Source: Lysobacter gummosus (GTDB lineage: Bacteria > Pseudomonadota > Gammaproteobacteria > Xanthomonadales > Xanthomonadaceae). Taken from it: a stretch of 64,000 bases of DNA. Both the position numbers and the translations under genes were made by a program. The DNA lies in contig NZ_CP011131.1 of assembly GCF_001442805.1 (NCBI RefSeq), positions 2,480,001-2,544,000 of the forward strand. Reading direction: 5' to 3'. The notes under the pieces were generated by a model. It was given only the letters and a program-made list of their open reading frames with translations, was not told the DNA's origin and did no database searches. Shown in pieces: positions 1 through 8,013 of the stretch (the first letter of the stretch is position 1; each line of letters opens with the position of its first letter).

Positions 1-2
1 TC

Positions 3-146
3 GCGCGGCAGCGCGGCATCCATCGGATGTACTCGGTGGATCTGGCCGAGAACCTGCAGATGCGCGACCTGGCGACCTACCTGGGCTTTCACGTGCGCAT
101 CGACCCGGACGATGCCAGTCAGGTTATACACGAGTTGTCTCTGTGA
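3..146 (+). CDS. C-terminal fragment of a GNAT acetyltransferase (Pat-like)
   Basis: Only the last 47 codons are in the window; the start lies upstream. The reading frame runs to TGA at 144-146. The fragment contains RMYSVDLAENLQMRDLA followed by LGFHVRIDPDD. This is the helix-strand ending seen in GNAT-fold acetyltransferases, where a residue run such as 'AENxxMRxLAxxLGF' closes the acetyl-CoA site. In Xanthomonadaceae such ends belong to large proteins that fuse an ADP-forming acyl-CoA ligase to a GNAT domain (Pat-type protein lysine acetyltransferases). That larger identity is an inference from the tail alone. A strong intrinsic terminator follows 9 bp after the stop, so this is the end of its transcription unit. 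Confidence 0.6.
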   Translation, partial: ARQRGIHRMYSVDLAENLQMRDLATYLGFHVRIDPDDASQVIHELSL

Positions 147-154
147 CCGACACA

Positions 155-180
155 CGCCGCGCCCAGCGCGGCGTTTTTCT
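155..180 (+). terminator. Rho-independent terminator
   Basis: A perfect 8-bp GC stem (CGCCGCGC / GCGCGGCG, 155-162 and 166-173) with a 3-nt loop is followed by TTTTTCTT. It closes the transcription unit of the Pat-like gene. Confidence 0.85.
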
Positions 181-204
181 TGATGCGACCGGGCAGGCGA
201 AGAC

Positions 205-576
205 ATGAAAATCGCACACGCTTTCGATCGGTTTTCCAAGCTGTCGGCGCGGTTTTCCGGACGGCCTTTGGCGTTTACATCGGCCGTGGCGATCATTGTG
301 GCTTGGCTGCTTACCGGGCCTTTGTTCGGCTTCAGCGACACCTGGCAATTGGTGATCAACACGGCGACGACGGTGATCACCTTCCTGATGGTATTCCTCA
401 TCCAGAACACCCAGAGCCGCGATACCGAAGCCATTCAGATCAAGCTCGACGAGCTGATCCGGGTGACCGAAGCGGCGAGCAACGGGCTGATGGATCTGGA
501 AGAACTGGACGAAGCCACCTTGGACGATTACCGCCGCAAGTACGAACTCATGGCGCGGCAATCGCGGGCAAAGTGA
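205..576 (+). CDS. Low-affinity iron permease family small membrane protein
   Basis: The 123-residue protein matches the small bacterial branch of the low-affinity iron permease family (PF04120). Two hydrophobic helices are visible, about residues 24-42 (LAFTSAVAIIVAWLL) and 49-67 (LVINTATTVITFLMVFLIQ). They are followed by the family signature IQNTQSRDTEAIQIKLDEL and a charged C-terminal helix. The family name comes from fungal Fet4; iron transport by these short bacterial members is not established, so the function is open. It stands alone: a terminator lies upstream and a convergent gene begins 30 bp downstream. The ATG at 205 is placed just before a typical charged N-terminus. Confidence 0.8.
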   Translation: MKIAHAFDRFSKLSARFSGRPLAFTSAVAIIVAWLLTGPLFGFSDTWQLVINTATTVITFLMVFLIQNTQSRDTEAIQIKLDELIRVTEAASNGLMDLEELDEATLDDYRRKYELMARQSRAK

Positions 577-606
577 CCGGCTCCACGCCGTGCCAGGGGA
601 TTAGCT

Positions 607-1863
607 TCAATTCAGCGATGCGACCAGAACGAACGTCGCGGCCATGAGAACCGTTCCCGGGATCAGCCGACCGGCGAAACTGCGGCCGCCTTTGATGCCG
701 GCCACCAGGCACTTCATCAGCGAGTTGGCGAGGAAGGCCCCGATCAGCCCTTGTTCGGCCAGACGCGTATCGAGCGGATCGCGCATCATCGATTGCGCGG
801 CCGAGGCCGCGGCCGCATGCACATCGGCCAGTCCCGACGCCGCCAGCACCCACGGCAGACTGGCCTGGCCGAGAATCTCGCGCAGGATCGCCGCACCCAT
901 CATGATCGCGGCGAGCAAGGCCACGAATCGCAGCGTGGCCATCGGTTCGAACGGGCGTTGCGAGACCATCTTGCGCGCCGGAACCGACACGGCCGCGGTC
1001 GATGAGCGCGTGGATAGCCATGCGCTCGCAATGACGACCGCCCCGGCGGCGATCAGCGCCGGCGTGGCCCAACGCAGCATCGTCGCGGACACCGCGCCGA
1101 TGACGACCGCCAGTTGCACGATCGTGGCGACATTGGACATCAGCCCGGCGCTCGCCGCGGCGGGGGCCAGCGCGGGATCGGCGCGGGCGCGATCGGCCAT
1201 GGCGGCGATGGTGGCGGTGCTGGATACGAAACCTCCGGCCAGGCCGGCGATCGACAGGCCCAGCCTGACCCCGAACAACCGCAGCGCGATATAGCCCACG
1301 GAGCTGATCGTCATGACGGCGACCACCAGCACCCACAGCCGGTACGGGTTGATCGAGCTCCACGGGTCGATGGTGCGGTCGGGAAGCAGGGGCAGCACCA
1401 CGAATGCCGCCGCGGTAAGCAGGAGCAGGTCATGCAGTTCCTGACGCGTGAGCACCCGCCGGCTGAATCGATGCAGGCGCTGTTTGCTCGCCAGCAAGAT
1501 GGCGACCACCACGCCCAGCGCCGCCGCCAGGCTGGGCGATCGCATCGACAGCGCGCCCAGGAGCCAGGTGATCAGCAAGGCGATTTCGGTGGTGAGCCCG
1601 GGATCGCGATCGCGAGTGCTCAGATAGCCGGCCGTGACCAGCACGCCGAGGAACACACCGGCCGTCAGCAGGCCGGCATCGCCCAGGCTGACGGCGACCG
1701 CGCCGGTCAGGCTGCACAGCACGAAGCTGCGGATGCCCGCCGGTTCGCGCAGCGGGCCGCGGCCCTTGGCGCGTTCGCGATCCAGGCCCACCAACAGGCC
1801 GATGCCGAGCGCCACACACAGGCCGATGATCGCCGAGGGCAGGGGTAAGGAATGCAGGCTCAC
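607..1863 (-). CDS. MgtC/SapB + DUF4010 family multipass membrane protein
   Basis: This is a 418-residue, almost wholly hydrophobic protein. The N-terminal 130 residues carry the MgtC/SapB hallmark (LGIGLLVGLDRER and GIRSFVLCSLTGA). The remainder is a DUF4010 domain with eight or more further helices. MgtC-type proteins support growth in low magnesium and virulence in some pathogens, but this long MgtC-DUF4010 class has no proven substrate. The start is a GTG at 1863. The gene lies downstream of adhP in the same orientation with a gap of 21 bp, so it may be co-transcribed from the FNR-boxed adhP promoter. Confidence 0.8.
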   Translation of the reverse strand: MSLHSLPLPSAIIGLCVALGIGLLVGLDRERAKGRGPLREPAGIRSFVLCSLTGAVAVSLGDAGLLTAGVFLGVLVTAGYLSTRDRDPGLTTEIALLITWLLGALSMRSPSLAAALGVVVAILLASKQRLHRFSRRVLTRQELHDLLLLTAAAFVVLPLLPDRTIDPWSSINPYRLWVLVVAVMTISSVGYIALRLFGVRLGLSIAGLAGGFVSSTATIAAMADRARADPALAPAAASAGLMSNVATIVQLAVVIGAVSATMLRWATPALIAAGAVVIASAWLSTRSSTAAVSVPARKMVSQRPFEPMATLRFVALLAAIMMGAAILREILGQASLPWVLAASGLADVHAAAASAAQSMMRDPLDTRLAEQGLIGAFLANSLMKCLVAGIKGGRSFAGRLIPGTVLMAATFVLVASLN

Positions 1864-1884
1864 GGGCGCGGATTCGGCAGCGGT

Positions 1885-2922
1885 CTAAGCGGCCAGACTC
1901 ATGTCCAGCACGGCGCGGCCTTCGATTCCGCCCACGCGCAAACGATCGAGCACCACGTTGACCTGACTCAGCGGGTAGGGCTCGACCATGGCCTGCACCT
2001 TGCCGTAGGCGGCCATGTCGATGGCTTCGGCCAGGTCCTGGCGATTGCCGACGATCGAGCCGCGCAGGGTGATGCGCTTGAGCACGACATCGAAAATCGG
2101 CGTGGCGAACTCGCCCGGCGGCAAGCCCACCAGGCAGATCGTGCCTTTGCGCCGCACCATGCCCAGGGCCTGGGTGAAGGCACTGGGCGATACCGCGGTG
2201 ACCAGCACGCCCTGCGCGCCTCCACCGGTGCCGCGGCGGATGTCTTCCAGCGCGCCGATGTCGTTCGCATTGACGACGATTTCCGCGCCCAGCGACCGGG
2301 CCAGCGAAAGCTTGCTTTCGCTCACGTCGATGGCGGCCACGTGCAGCCCCATCGCCTGCGCATACTGGATCGCCAGATGGCCCAGTCCGCCGATGCCGGA
2401 AATCACGATCCATTCGCCCGGACGCGCCTGCGTCTCGCGAATGCCTTTGTAGCTGGTGACGCCGGCGCACAGGATCGGCGCGAGGCCGACGAAATCGCAG
2501 CCGCTGGGCAAGCGCGCGACGTAGGCCGCGCTGGCGATCGCGTATTCGCCGAAGGTGCCGTTGACGCTGTAGCCGCTGTTGCGCTGGCGTTCGCACAAGG
2601 TTTCCCAACCGCTGATGCAGTATTCGCAGCGGCCGCAGGCGTCGTGCAGCCAGGCGATGCCGACCGCGTCACCGGCGCGAAGATGATTCACCCCGGCGCC
2701 CGTCTCGGCGACGATGCCGGCGCCTTCATGCCCTGGAATGAACGGCAAAACCGGTTTGACCGGCCAGTCGCCCTGCACCGCGTGCAGGTCGGTATGGCAC
2801 ACGCCGCTGGCGCGTATCTTGACCAGCACCTCGCCCGGCCCGGGCGTGGGAATGGGCAGATGTTCGATGGTCAAGGCCGCGCCCAGGCGGTGCGCCATCG
2901 CCGCTCGCATCGTGCCTTTCAT
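1885..2922 (-). CDS. adhP: Zinc-dependent alcohol dehydrogenase AdhP
   Basis: A 345-residue medium-chain dehydrogenase that interconverts ethanol or other primary alcohols and aldehydes with NAD. Catalytic zinc ligands are visible as Cys42 (GVCHTD), His65/Glu66 (GHEGAG) and Cys152. The structural zinc lobe is Cys96, Cys99, Cys102 and Cys110 (CGRCEYC...C). The NAD-binding Rossmann turn is GIGGLG at 176-181. Length and motifs match AdhP/AdhA of Pseudomonas and Xanthomonas. An FNR-type box lies 57 bp upstream with a -10-like TAGAGT on the minus strand at 2957-2952. This suggests induction under low oxygen, when cells ferment or reoxidise NADH. Confidence 0.92.
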   Translation of the reverse strand: MKGTMRAAMAHRLGAALTIEHLPIPTPGPGEVLVKIRASGVCHTDLHAVQGDWPVKPVLPFIPGHEGAGIVAETGAGVNHLRAGDAVGIAWLHDACGRCEYCISGWETLCERQRNSGYSVNGTFGEYAIASAAYVARLPSGCDFVGLAPILCAGVTSYKGIRETQARPGEWIVISGIGGLGHLAIQYAQAMGLHVAAIDVSESKLSLARSLGAEIVVNANDIGALEDIRRGTGGGAQGVLVTAVSPSAFTQALGMVRRKGTICLVGLPPGEFATPIFDVVLKRITLRGSIVGNRQDLAEAIDMAAYGKVQAMVEPYPLSQVNVVLDRLRVGGIEGRAVLDMSLAA

Positions 2923-2978
2923 AAGATTCTCCAGCGCGGGATTTCATTGCGACTCTAGGCGCGGCCCGGCCGCCCGAC

Positions 2979-2992
2979 TTGACCTGGATCAA
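2979..2992 (-). promoter_or_regulatory. FNR/Anr-type box upstream of adhP
   Basis: TTGAC-CTGG-ATCAA differs from the FNR consensus TTGAT-N4-ATCAA at one position. Its centre at 2985.5 is about 41 bp upstream of the TSS expected from the TAGAGT -10-like element at 2957-2952. This is class II activator geometry and leaves a leader of roughly 22 nt before adhP. Confidence 0.8.
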
Positions 2993-3116
2993 GTCCGCGC
3001 AAGCTTGCGGCCCGCGAACCGGGGAGCTTGCGAGGTGCGGTGGATCGGCCCATGCTCTGGGGCACAATCCATGAATGGGCCCGGCGGTCGTCATGCCAGC
3101 GCAAAGCCAGGACGCG

Positions 3117-3845
3117 ATGTCCACGACGGGGCAGATGCCCGGACTGTTGGTGATCGACGACGATGCGGACATCCTCGCCCTGTTGTCGCGCTACTTCGGC
3201 GCGAACGGCTACCGGGTGATCGGCGCGGCCAATGCCGCGCAGGCCCGGGAGCTTGTTGCGGTCCAGACGATCGACCTGGTGCTGCTGGATCTGGGGTTGC
3301 CCGATGAGGACGGCCTGTCCTTGTTGCGCCACCTGCAGGCGCAGTGGCGCGGGCCGGTCATCGTGGTCAGCGGCCGCGGCGAAGCGGTCGAGCGCGTCGT
3401 CGGTTTGGAACTCGGCGCCGACGACTACGTGACCAAACCTTTCGATCTGCGCGAGTTGCTGGCGCGAACGCGCTCGGTACTGCGACGGGCCGCGGCCCGC
3501 GCACCCGCGCCCGCACCCGCGACATCCAGGCGCCTGCACTTCGAGGGTTTCAGCCTGGATCTTCCGGCACGGCGTTTGCTGGATGCCGCCGGCGGGGACG
3601 TGCCGCTGACCACCGGCGAGTTCGAACTGCTCAAGGCCTTGCTGGAAAATCCCCGGCAGGTATTGAGCCGCGACCAACTCATGACCCGCGTGCATGGCCG
3701 CGATGCCGGCCCGTTCGATCGCACCATCGATGTGGCCATCGGCCGCTTGCGGCGCAAGATCGAACGCGACCCGGCCGATCCGCAGTTGATCAAATCCGTG
3801 CGCGGCGCCGGCTACCTGTTCGCCGCGGAGGTCACCGGCGCATGA
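3117..3845 (+). CDS. OmpR/PhoB-family response regulator
   Basis: A two-component response regulator. The receiver domain (about residues 7-120) has the acidic pair in LLVIDDDAD, phospho-acceptor Asp58 (LVLLDLGLPD), and the switch lysine in DDYVTKPFD. A Pro/Ala-rich linker follows. The C-terminal winged-helix DNA-binding domain has the typical LTTGEFELLKALLENPRQVLSR run and the VRGAGYLF wing. ATG 3117 was chosen because AGGA lies 7-10 bp upstream and the sequence then begins directly before the receiver; upstream ATG/GTG codons at 3093 and 3075 are possible. Its stop overlaps the kinase start (ATGA), so the two are translationally coupled. Confidence 0.9.
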   Translation: MSTTGQMPGLLVIDDDADILALLSRYFGANGYRVIGAANAAQARELVAVQTIDLVLLDLGLPDEDGLSLLRHLQAQWRGPVIVVSGRGEAVERVVGLELGADDYVTKPFDLRELLARTRSVLRRAAARAPAPAPATSRRLHFEGFSLDLPARRLLDAAGGDVPLTTGEFELLKALLENPRQVLSRDQLMTRVHGRDAGPFDRTIDVAIGRLRRKIERDPADPQLIKSVRGAGYLFAAEVTGA

Positions 3846-5884
3846 GCGAGGGCACCCTGTTTCCCGGCCTGTTCGAGGCGGTTCCCGATGCGCTGGTGGT
3901 GGTCAACAGCAGCGGCCGGATCATTCAGGCCAATGCTCAGGCCGAGCGCCTGTTCGGCTATCCGCTCGGCGGCCTGAACCAGATCCCGATAGAGCAGCTC
4001 ATCCCCGAATCGGTGCGCGAACGCCACCGCGCCCATCGCGCGAACTACATGGCGCATCCGCATGTCCGGCCGATGGGGGTGACCGGCCAGAGCCTGATCG
4101 GGCAGCGGCTCGACGGCGCGCAGTTCCCGGTCGAAATCGCCCTGAGCCCGATCGAAAGCGATCAAGGGCCGCGTTATCTGGCCTCCGTGCGCGACATTTC
4201 CGAAACCCAGCGCGCGCGTCAGGCCCTGGTGCGCGCTCGCTACGACGCGCTGGCCGCGCGTATCGGGCAACTGGCGCTGGAGGCGCAGGACGAATCGGGC
4301 GTGGTCGATCACGTGCCGGCGTTGTTGGCCGCGGCCTTGGATGCTTCGATGGTCGCCGTCGTGTTCGTGTCCAGCGACCGGCAGACCGTGGGCACCCGGG
4401 CGTCGGTCGGGTTGGCCGACGTCGCGGACGAAACCGACTCGCCGATCAGATTGCACAAAACCAAATTGCTCGACCGCATCGGCGCGGGCGAGTCCTTGGT
4501 GATCGACGATTTGGCCGGCGACGCCGTGGCCGGCGGGCGTTTTCCGATCGATTCGCCGTGCTCGGGCAGCGCAGCGTTGTTGCCGCTGTCCGATCGCGGC
4601 AGCCCGATGGGGGCGCTGCTGGTCCTGTCCAGCCAGCCGCGTCACTTCGATCACGATGCCTTGCATCTGCTGCAGTCGGTCGCCAACCTCATCGCCGCGT
4701 TCGTGCAGCGCCGGCGTACCGAGGAGCAACTGGCCCACTCGCAGCGGCTCGATGCCATCGGACAGCTGACCGGGGGCATCGCTCACGACTTCAACAACCT
4801 GTTGACCGTCATGTCCGGCAGCTTGCAGTTGCTGGAGATGGAATGCGACGACAAGCCCGAGGCCAGCGAATTGATCGCCAGCGCCTTGCGTTCGGTCGGG
4901 CGCGGCGCGGAGCTGACCGGAAAGCTGCTGGCGTTCGCGCGCCGGCAGCGGTTGGTCCCGCAGGCGGTGGATGCGCCGAGCTTGTTGCGCGATGTCGAGT
5001 CCATGCTCAAGCGCACCCTGGGCGAAAGCGTGCGTCTGTATGTGCGCTGCGAGAGCGAGCTGCCCGCCGCTTATGTCGATCCGACCCAGTTGGACGCGGC
5101 CTTGGTCAATCTGGCGTTGAACGCGCGCGACGCCATGCCGCGCGGAGGCGAGATCACCATCGAGGCGCGCTCGCACCGCATCGGCGAACAAGGCGCGTCG
5201 GCCGAACTGGCGGCCGGCCGCTATGTCCGCATCACCGTGAGCGACACCGGACGGGGCATGGCGCCGGAAACCCTGGCCCGTGCCATGGAGCCGTTCTTCA
5301 CGACGAAGGAAGTCGGCCGCGGCAGCGGATTGGGTTTGAGCATGGTCTATGGCTTCGCCAAGCAGAGCGGCGGCCACCTGCGCATCGGCAGCACCTTGGG
5401 TTACGGCACGCAGGTGGATCTGTATCTGCCGGCCGCGCAAGCCTCCGCGATCGCGGCCGCTCCGGTCAACGGCACCAGGATCGAGGGCAAGGGCGAAACG
5501 ATCCTGGTGGTCGAAGACGATCAGGCCGTGCGCGATATCGCGGTCGCGTTCCTGCGTTCCTCCGGATACCAGGTGCTGGCGGTCGGCAATGCGGCCGAGG
5601 CGCTGCGGCGGTTGTCCGGCGAGGAGGCTATCGACGTGCTCTTCAGCGACGTGATGCTCGGCGAGGGCATCAACGGGAAAGAACTCGCTCTGGCCGCGCG
5701 GCAACTGCGGCCGGATCTGTCGGTGCTGCTGACCTCCGGTTACGAGACCGACGCGGCCGGCGAGCCGACCGCGGACGTCTGGGCGTTCGATCTGTTGCGC
5801 AAGCCTTATCGCAGGGAGCAGCTGATCGCCGCCATCGGCCGTGCGCTGGACCCGCAGATACGCAACCGCCCCGGATTTCAGTGA
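3842..5884 (+). CDS. PAS-GAF hybrid sensor histidine kinase with C-terminal receiver
   Basis: A 680-residue soluble kinase; no transmembrane segment is visible. Domains in order: PAS (about 5-120, IIQANAQAERLFGYP), GAF (about 135-290), HisKA with phospho-accepting His315 in GGIAHDFNNLL, HATPase (N box LNARDAMPRGG, then DTGRGM and GSGLGLSMVYG), and a receiver domain (ILVVEDDQAVRD, LFSDVMLGEG, LLRKPYRREQ). The IAHDFNN box is typical of FixL/NtrB-type cytoplasmic kinases. A PAS sensor beside an FNR-regulated block suggests a redox or oxygen signal, but no heme-binding histidine can be assigned from sequence alone. It is coupled to the upstream response regulator, and its 3' end overlaps the convergent regulator gene by 7 bp. 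Confidence 0.88.
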   Translation: MSEGTLFPGLFEAVPDALVVVNSSGRIIQANAQAERLFGYPLGGLNQIPIEQLIPESVRERHRAHRANYMAHPHVRPMGVTGQSLIGQRLDGAQFPVEIALSPIESDQGPRYLASVRDISETQRARQALVRARYDALAARIGQLALEAQDESGVVDHVPALLAAALDASMVAVVFVSSDRQTVGTRASVGLADVADETDSPIRLHKTKLLDRIGAGESLVIDDLAGDAVAGGRFPIDSPCSGSAALLPLSDRGSPMGALLVLSSQPRHFDHDALHLLQSVANLIAAFVQRRRTEEQLAHSQRLDAIGQLTGGIAHDFNNLLTVMSGSLQLLEMECDDKPEASELIASALRSVGRGAELTGKLLAFARRQRLVPQAVDAPSLLRDVESMLKRTLGESVRLYVRCESELPAAYVDPTQLDAALVNLALNARDAMPRGGEITIEARSHRIGEQGASAELAAGRYVRITVSDTGRGMAPETLARAMEPFFTTKEVGRGSGLGLSMVYGFAKQSGGHLRIGSTLGYGTQVDLYLPAAQASAIAAAPVNGTRIEGKGETILVVEDDQAVRDIAVAFLRSSGYQVLAVGNAAEALRRLSGEEAIDVLFSDVMLGEGINGKELALAARQLRPDLSVLLTSGYETDAAGEPTADVWAFDLLRKPYRREQLIAAIGRALDPQIRNRPGFQ

Positions 5885-6600
5885 CAGCTCGCGCTGTCGC
5901 GCAAGACCGTTTGCAGCCCGTGACGATCCTGGATGCGGATTTCCCGGCCCGCGACCGCGATCAGGCCGCGCGCCTGCAGGCGCGACAGCACGCGGGTAAC
6001 CGTCTCCAGAGTCAGCGACAGGAAATTGCCCAGTTCCGCGCGCGTCATCCGCAACTGCAGATGATTGGGGCTGAAGCCCAGGCCTTCGAAGCGCGAAGCC
6101 AGATCGAACAAGAAGGTGATCACGCGCTGGTCGGCGCCCAGGGTCCCGAGCGCCAGCATCCAGCCCCAGTCGCGGCGGATTTCGCCCGCCAGCAGCGCGG
6201 TGATGCGCTCCTGGAACTGCGGCAGCTCATCGCGCAACTGCGCGTAGGGCAGTTCCCACAGTTCGCCGGTATCCAGCGCCATCGCGTCGCAGGCGTAGGC
6301 GGGCATGTCCAGCGCGTCCAGTCCGAGCAGATCGCCGCGCATGCGAAAGCCGGTGATCTTCTCGCGGCCGTCTTCGCTGATGACGGCGGTCTTGAAGAAT
6401 CCGGCGTGCACCAGGTAAAGCGCGTGCCGCGGCTGCCCGGCGCGAAAGATGTACTGCTTGGCGTGTACGCGGCGGCGCTGCAGCGGCCAGCTTTGCAGCA
6501 GTTGCTCCAGGCTGCGCGTTTGCTGCGCGCGCCCGTTTGAGGTGGCCGCGAGGAAGGAATCGTTACTGGGCTCAACATGAGCGGCGGAATCAAGCAACAT
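5878..6600 (-). CDS. CRP/FNR-family regulator lacking the N-terminal Fe-S cysteines
   Basis: A 240-residue protein with a cNMP-type beta-roll (residues 40-130; ITGFRMRGDLLGLDAL aligns with the FNR core), dimer helix, and helix-turn-helix (MTRAELGNFLSLTLETVTR, 185-203). In FNR the recognition helix uses Glu209, Ser212 and Arg213 to read TTGAT; here they correspond to Glu199, Thr202 and Arg203, so TTGAT half-sites are expected. FNR and Anr need an N-terminal cysteine cluster plus one internal cysteine to hold 4Fe-4S. This protein has only Cys104 and Cys239, so it cannot bind the cluster in the usual way. It may sense another signal, as Dnr does with heme/NO. Five matching boxes lie within 7 kb. 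Confidence 0.88.
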   Translation of the reverse strand: MLLDSAAHVEPSNDSFLAATSNGRAQQTRSLEQLLQSWPLQRRRVHAKQYIFRAGQPRHALYLVHAGFFKTAVISEDGREKITGFRMRGDLLGLDALDMPAYACDAMALDTGELWELPYAQLRDELPQFQERITALLAGEIRRDWGWMLALGTLGADQRVITFLFDLASRFEGLGFSPNHLQLRMTRAELGNFLSLTLETVTRVLSRLQARGLIAVAGREIRIQDRHGLQTVLRDSASCH

Positions 6601-6741
6601 GGCGATGGTCCGGCGGCGGCGTTGGGATCAGGCTACGTCCGCCGCCGCCTCGCACGATTCCAATGCGGTAACCACGGGTAACAGTTTGTAACGGCGCCGG
6701 CGGCGCAGTCGCGCGGCGGTGCCGCGCAATCGGCGGCGAGC

Positions 6742-6755
6742 TTGATCCCGGTCAA
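6742..6755 (+). promoter_or_regulatory. FNR/Anr-type box upstream of the RNR-like gene
   Basis: TTGAT-CCCG-GTCAA, one mismatch from consensus. Centre 6748.5 predicts a TSS near 6790, with CATAGT at 6777-6782 as a possible -10. The box lies in the divergent spacer, so it could also affect the regulator gene on the minus strand. Confidence 0.78.
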
Positions 6756-6803
6756 GGTCGGGGCGCCGGCCCAGGGCATAGTGGCGTGGACGCAGCGCGG
6801 CCG

Positions 6804-7724
6804 ATGACCGCCGAGGACATTGCCTTGACGCTTCTTACGCGATTCACCGCAGCCCGGGCGGTCGACCTTTGGGACGGCCGCTTCCGTTGGCGAAGCGGCG
6901 CCCGTCTGCACGACCGCACCATCGAGGCGACATGGCAGCGGGTCGCCGCGACGATAGCCGCGCCGGAAGGCGACAGCGCCGATTACTGGTGCAGCCGCTA
7001 TGCGTTCGCCTTCTCGCGCTGGCAGATTCTTCCGGACCCCGCGCTGTTGCGTTTCGCCGGGACCGATCGGCCCGTGCCCGTGTTGCCGGAGCCGTGCGCG
7101 GTGGTGAACGCCGGGGCGTTCGTGACCGATCCGGATACGCCCCGCGCCCGTTTCGACCACAAGCGTTTCACCGCGGCGGCGGCCGTGGCGGTTCGCATGC
7201 TCGACGATGCGGCCATGGTCTTCGGCGCGCACGACGGCCGGCCCTTGCGGCTCGCGGTGGGACTGATGGGGCTGGGCGACGTCTTGGAATACCTTCGGCT
7301 CGGCTACGACTGCGGACGCGCGCCCGCGGTGGCTCAGGCGATCGCCCGCAGTCTGGCGCTGGGATGCCTGCAAGCGGCCCTGCAACTGGCCCAGGAGCGG
7401 GGCGGTCGTGGCGGCGGCGCAGAAGCGGGGCTGGCCGAACGCTGGAAACATCGCGCGCTGCCGGCCGCCCTGGCCGAGGCGACCGAGCGATGCCGTCGTT
7501 ACGAAGGATTGACGCGGATTCAGATGCAGCCCGAGCTGGCGTGTCTTGCCAACGACGCCAGCGACGCGTTGGAACCTTCGATGGCGTCCGCGATCGCTAT
7601 CGCCGGCGCGGCGCCCGCGTTGCAGGCGGCCAGGCGCCGCATCCGCAACATGGTGCAGCCGTGGATCGATGCGCCGGTTTCGTCAGGGCAGGGCGTATTG
7701 GATGAGATGATGTCCGAAGCCTGA
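6804..7724 (+). CDS. Ribonucleotide-reductase-like protein without a catalytic core
   Basis: A 306-residue protein that resembles pieces of class II ribonucleotide reductase. FRWRSGARLHDRTIEATWQR and the WCSRYAFAFSRWQILPDPAL stretch resemble the N-terminal RNR region. NAGAFVTDPDTPRARFD with AVAVRMLDDA, then AVGLMGLGDVLEYLRLGYD, resemble the barrel segments that carry the 'NLxxFV', 'RxLDNVID' and 'GxMGLAD' patterns. The NxCxE finger-loop motif and a recognisable active-site cysteine trio are missing, so reductase activity is unlikely. ATG 6804 was chosen; an in-frame GTG exists at 6786 and no clear ribosome site is seen for either. An FNR box lies about 50 bp upstream. The function is unknown; family similarity is by eye. 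Confidence 0.6.
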   Translation: MTAEDIALTLLTRFTAARAVDLWDGRFRWRSGARLHDRTIEATWQRVAATIAAPEGDSADYWCSRYAFAFSRWQILPDPALLRFAGTDRPVPVLPEPCAVVNAGAFVTDPDTPRARFDHKRFTAAAAVAVRMLDDAAMVFGAHDGRPLRLAVGLMGLGDVLEYLRLGYDCGRAPAVAQAIARSLALGCLQAALQLAQERGGRGGGAEAGLAERWKHRALPAALAEATERCRRYEGLTRIQMQPELACLANDASDALEPSMASAIAIAGAAPALQAARRRIRNMVQPWIDAPVSSGQGVLDEMMSEA

Positions 7725-7753
7725 TCCGGCGCGCGAGTGCGCGCGCCGGATCA
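7722..7753. terminator. Bidirectional hairpin between convergent genes
   Basis: A perfect 14-bp stem (7722-7735 / 7740-7753, beginning TGATCCGGC) with a 4-nt loop. It starts at the stop codon of the RNR-like gene and ends 8 bp before the stop of the convergent small gene. There is no U-tract, so it may act as an mRNA-stabilising hairpin as much as a terminator. Confidence 0.6.
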
Positions 7754-7761
7754 TCGCGGCA

Positions 7762-8013
7762 TCAGATGCGGCCAAGCAGGCGATTCGACCAATGCCGCAA
7801 CCACCGCAAGGGGGAGTATTTCCGCGTCGTCCCGGGCGTCGAAGGCGAAGACGCATCCGCGGCCGTCAGCTTCGGCCAAGACGCGGCCGCATCGGCGTCG
7901 GCGCCGGGGTCGAGCAAGGTCTTGGCGATATCGTCTTCGATCCAGCGCAACTGGCGTTTGAGCGCCCGTTCCACCTCGCTTGCGTCTTGAATCGCGCGGT
8001 CAGGCTGATGCAT
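7762..8013 (-). CDS. Small protein of unknown function, third gene of the Usp operon
   Basis: An 83-residue protein not recognised as a known family. It begins MHQPDRAIQDASEVERALKRQ. The first half is predicted to be a charged helix (EVERALKRQLRWIEDDIAKTLLDP). The second half is Ser/Pro/Thr-rich and ends in a basic-aromatic tail (LRWLRHWSNRLLGRI) that could be amphipathic. The ATG at 8013 overlaps the upstream gene by 14 bp, so coupled translation is likely. It is in the same unit as the FNR-boxed tandem Usp gene. A longer frame upstream of 8013 exists but would run across the preceding coding sequence. Confidence 0.55.
   Translation of the reverse strand: MHQPDRAIQDASEVERALKRQLRWIEDDIAKTLLDPGADADAAASWPKLTAADASSPSTPGTTRKYSPLRWLRHWSNRLLGRI

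Noticed and set aside
3812..5704. A 630-codon minus-strand frame
   Set aside because: Shadow of the hybrid kinase, which has complete kinase motifs.
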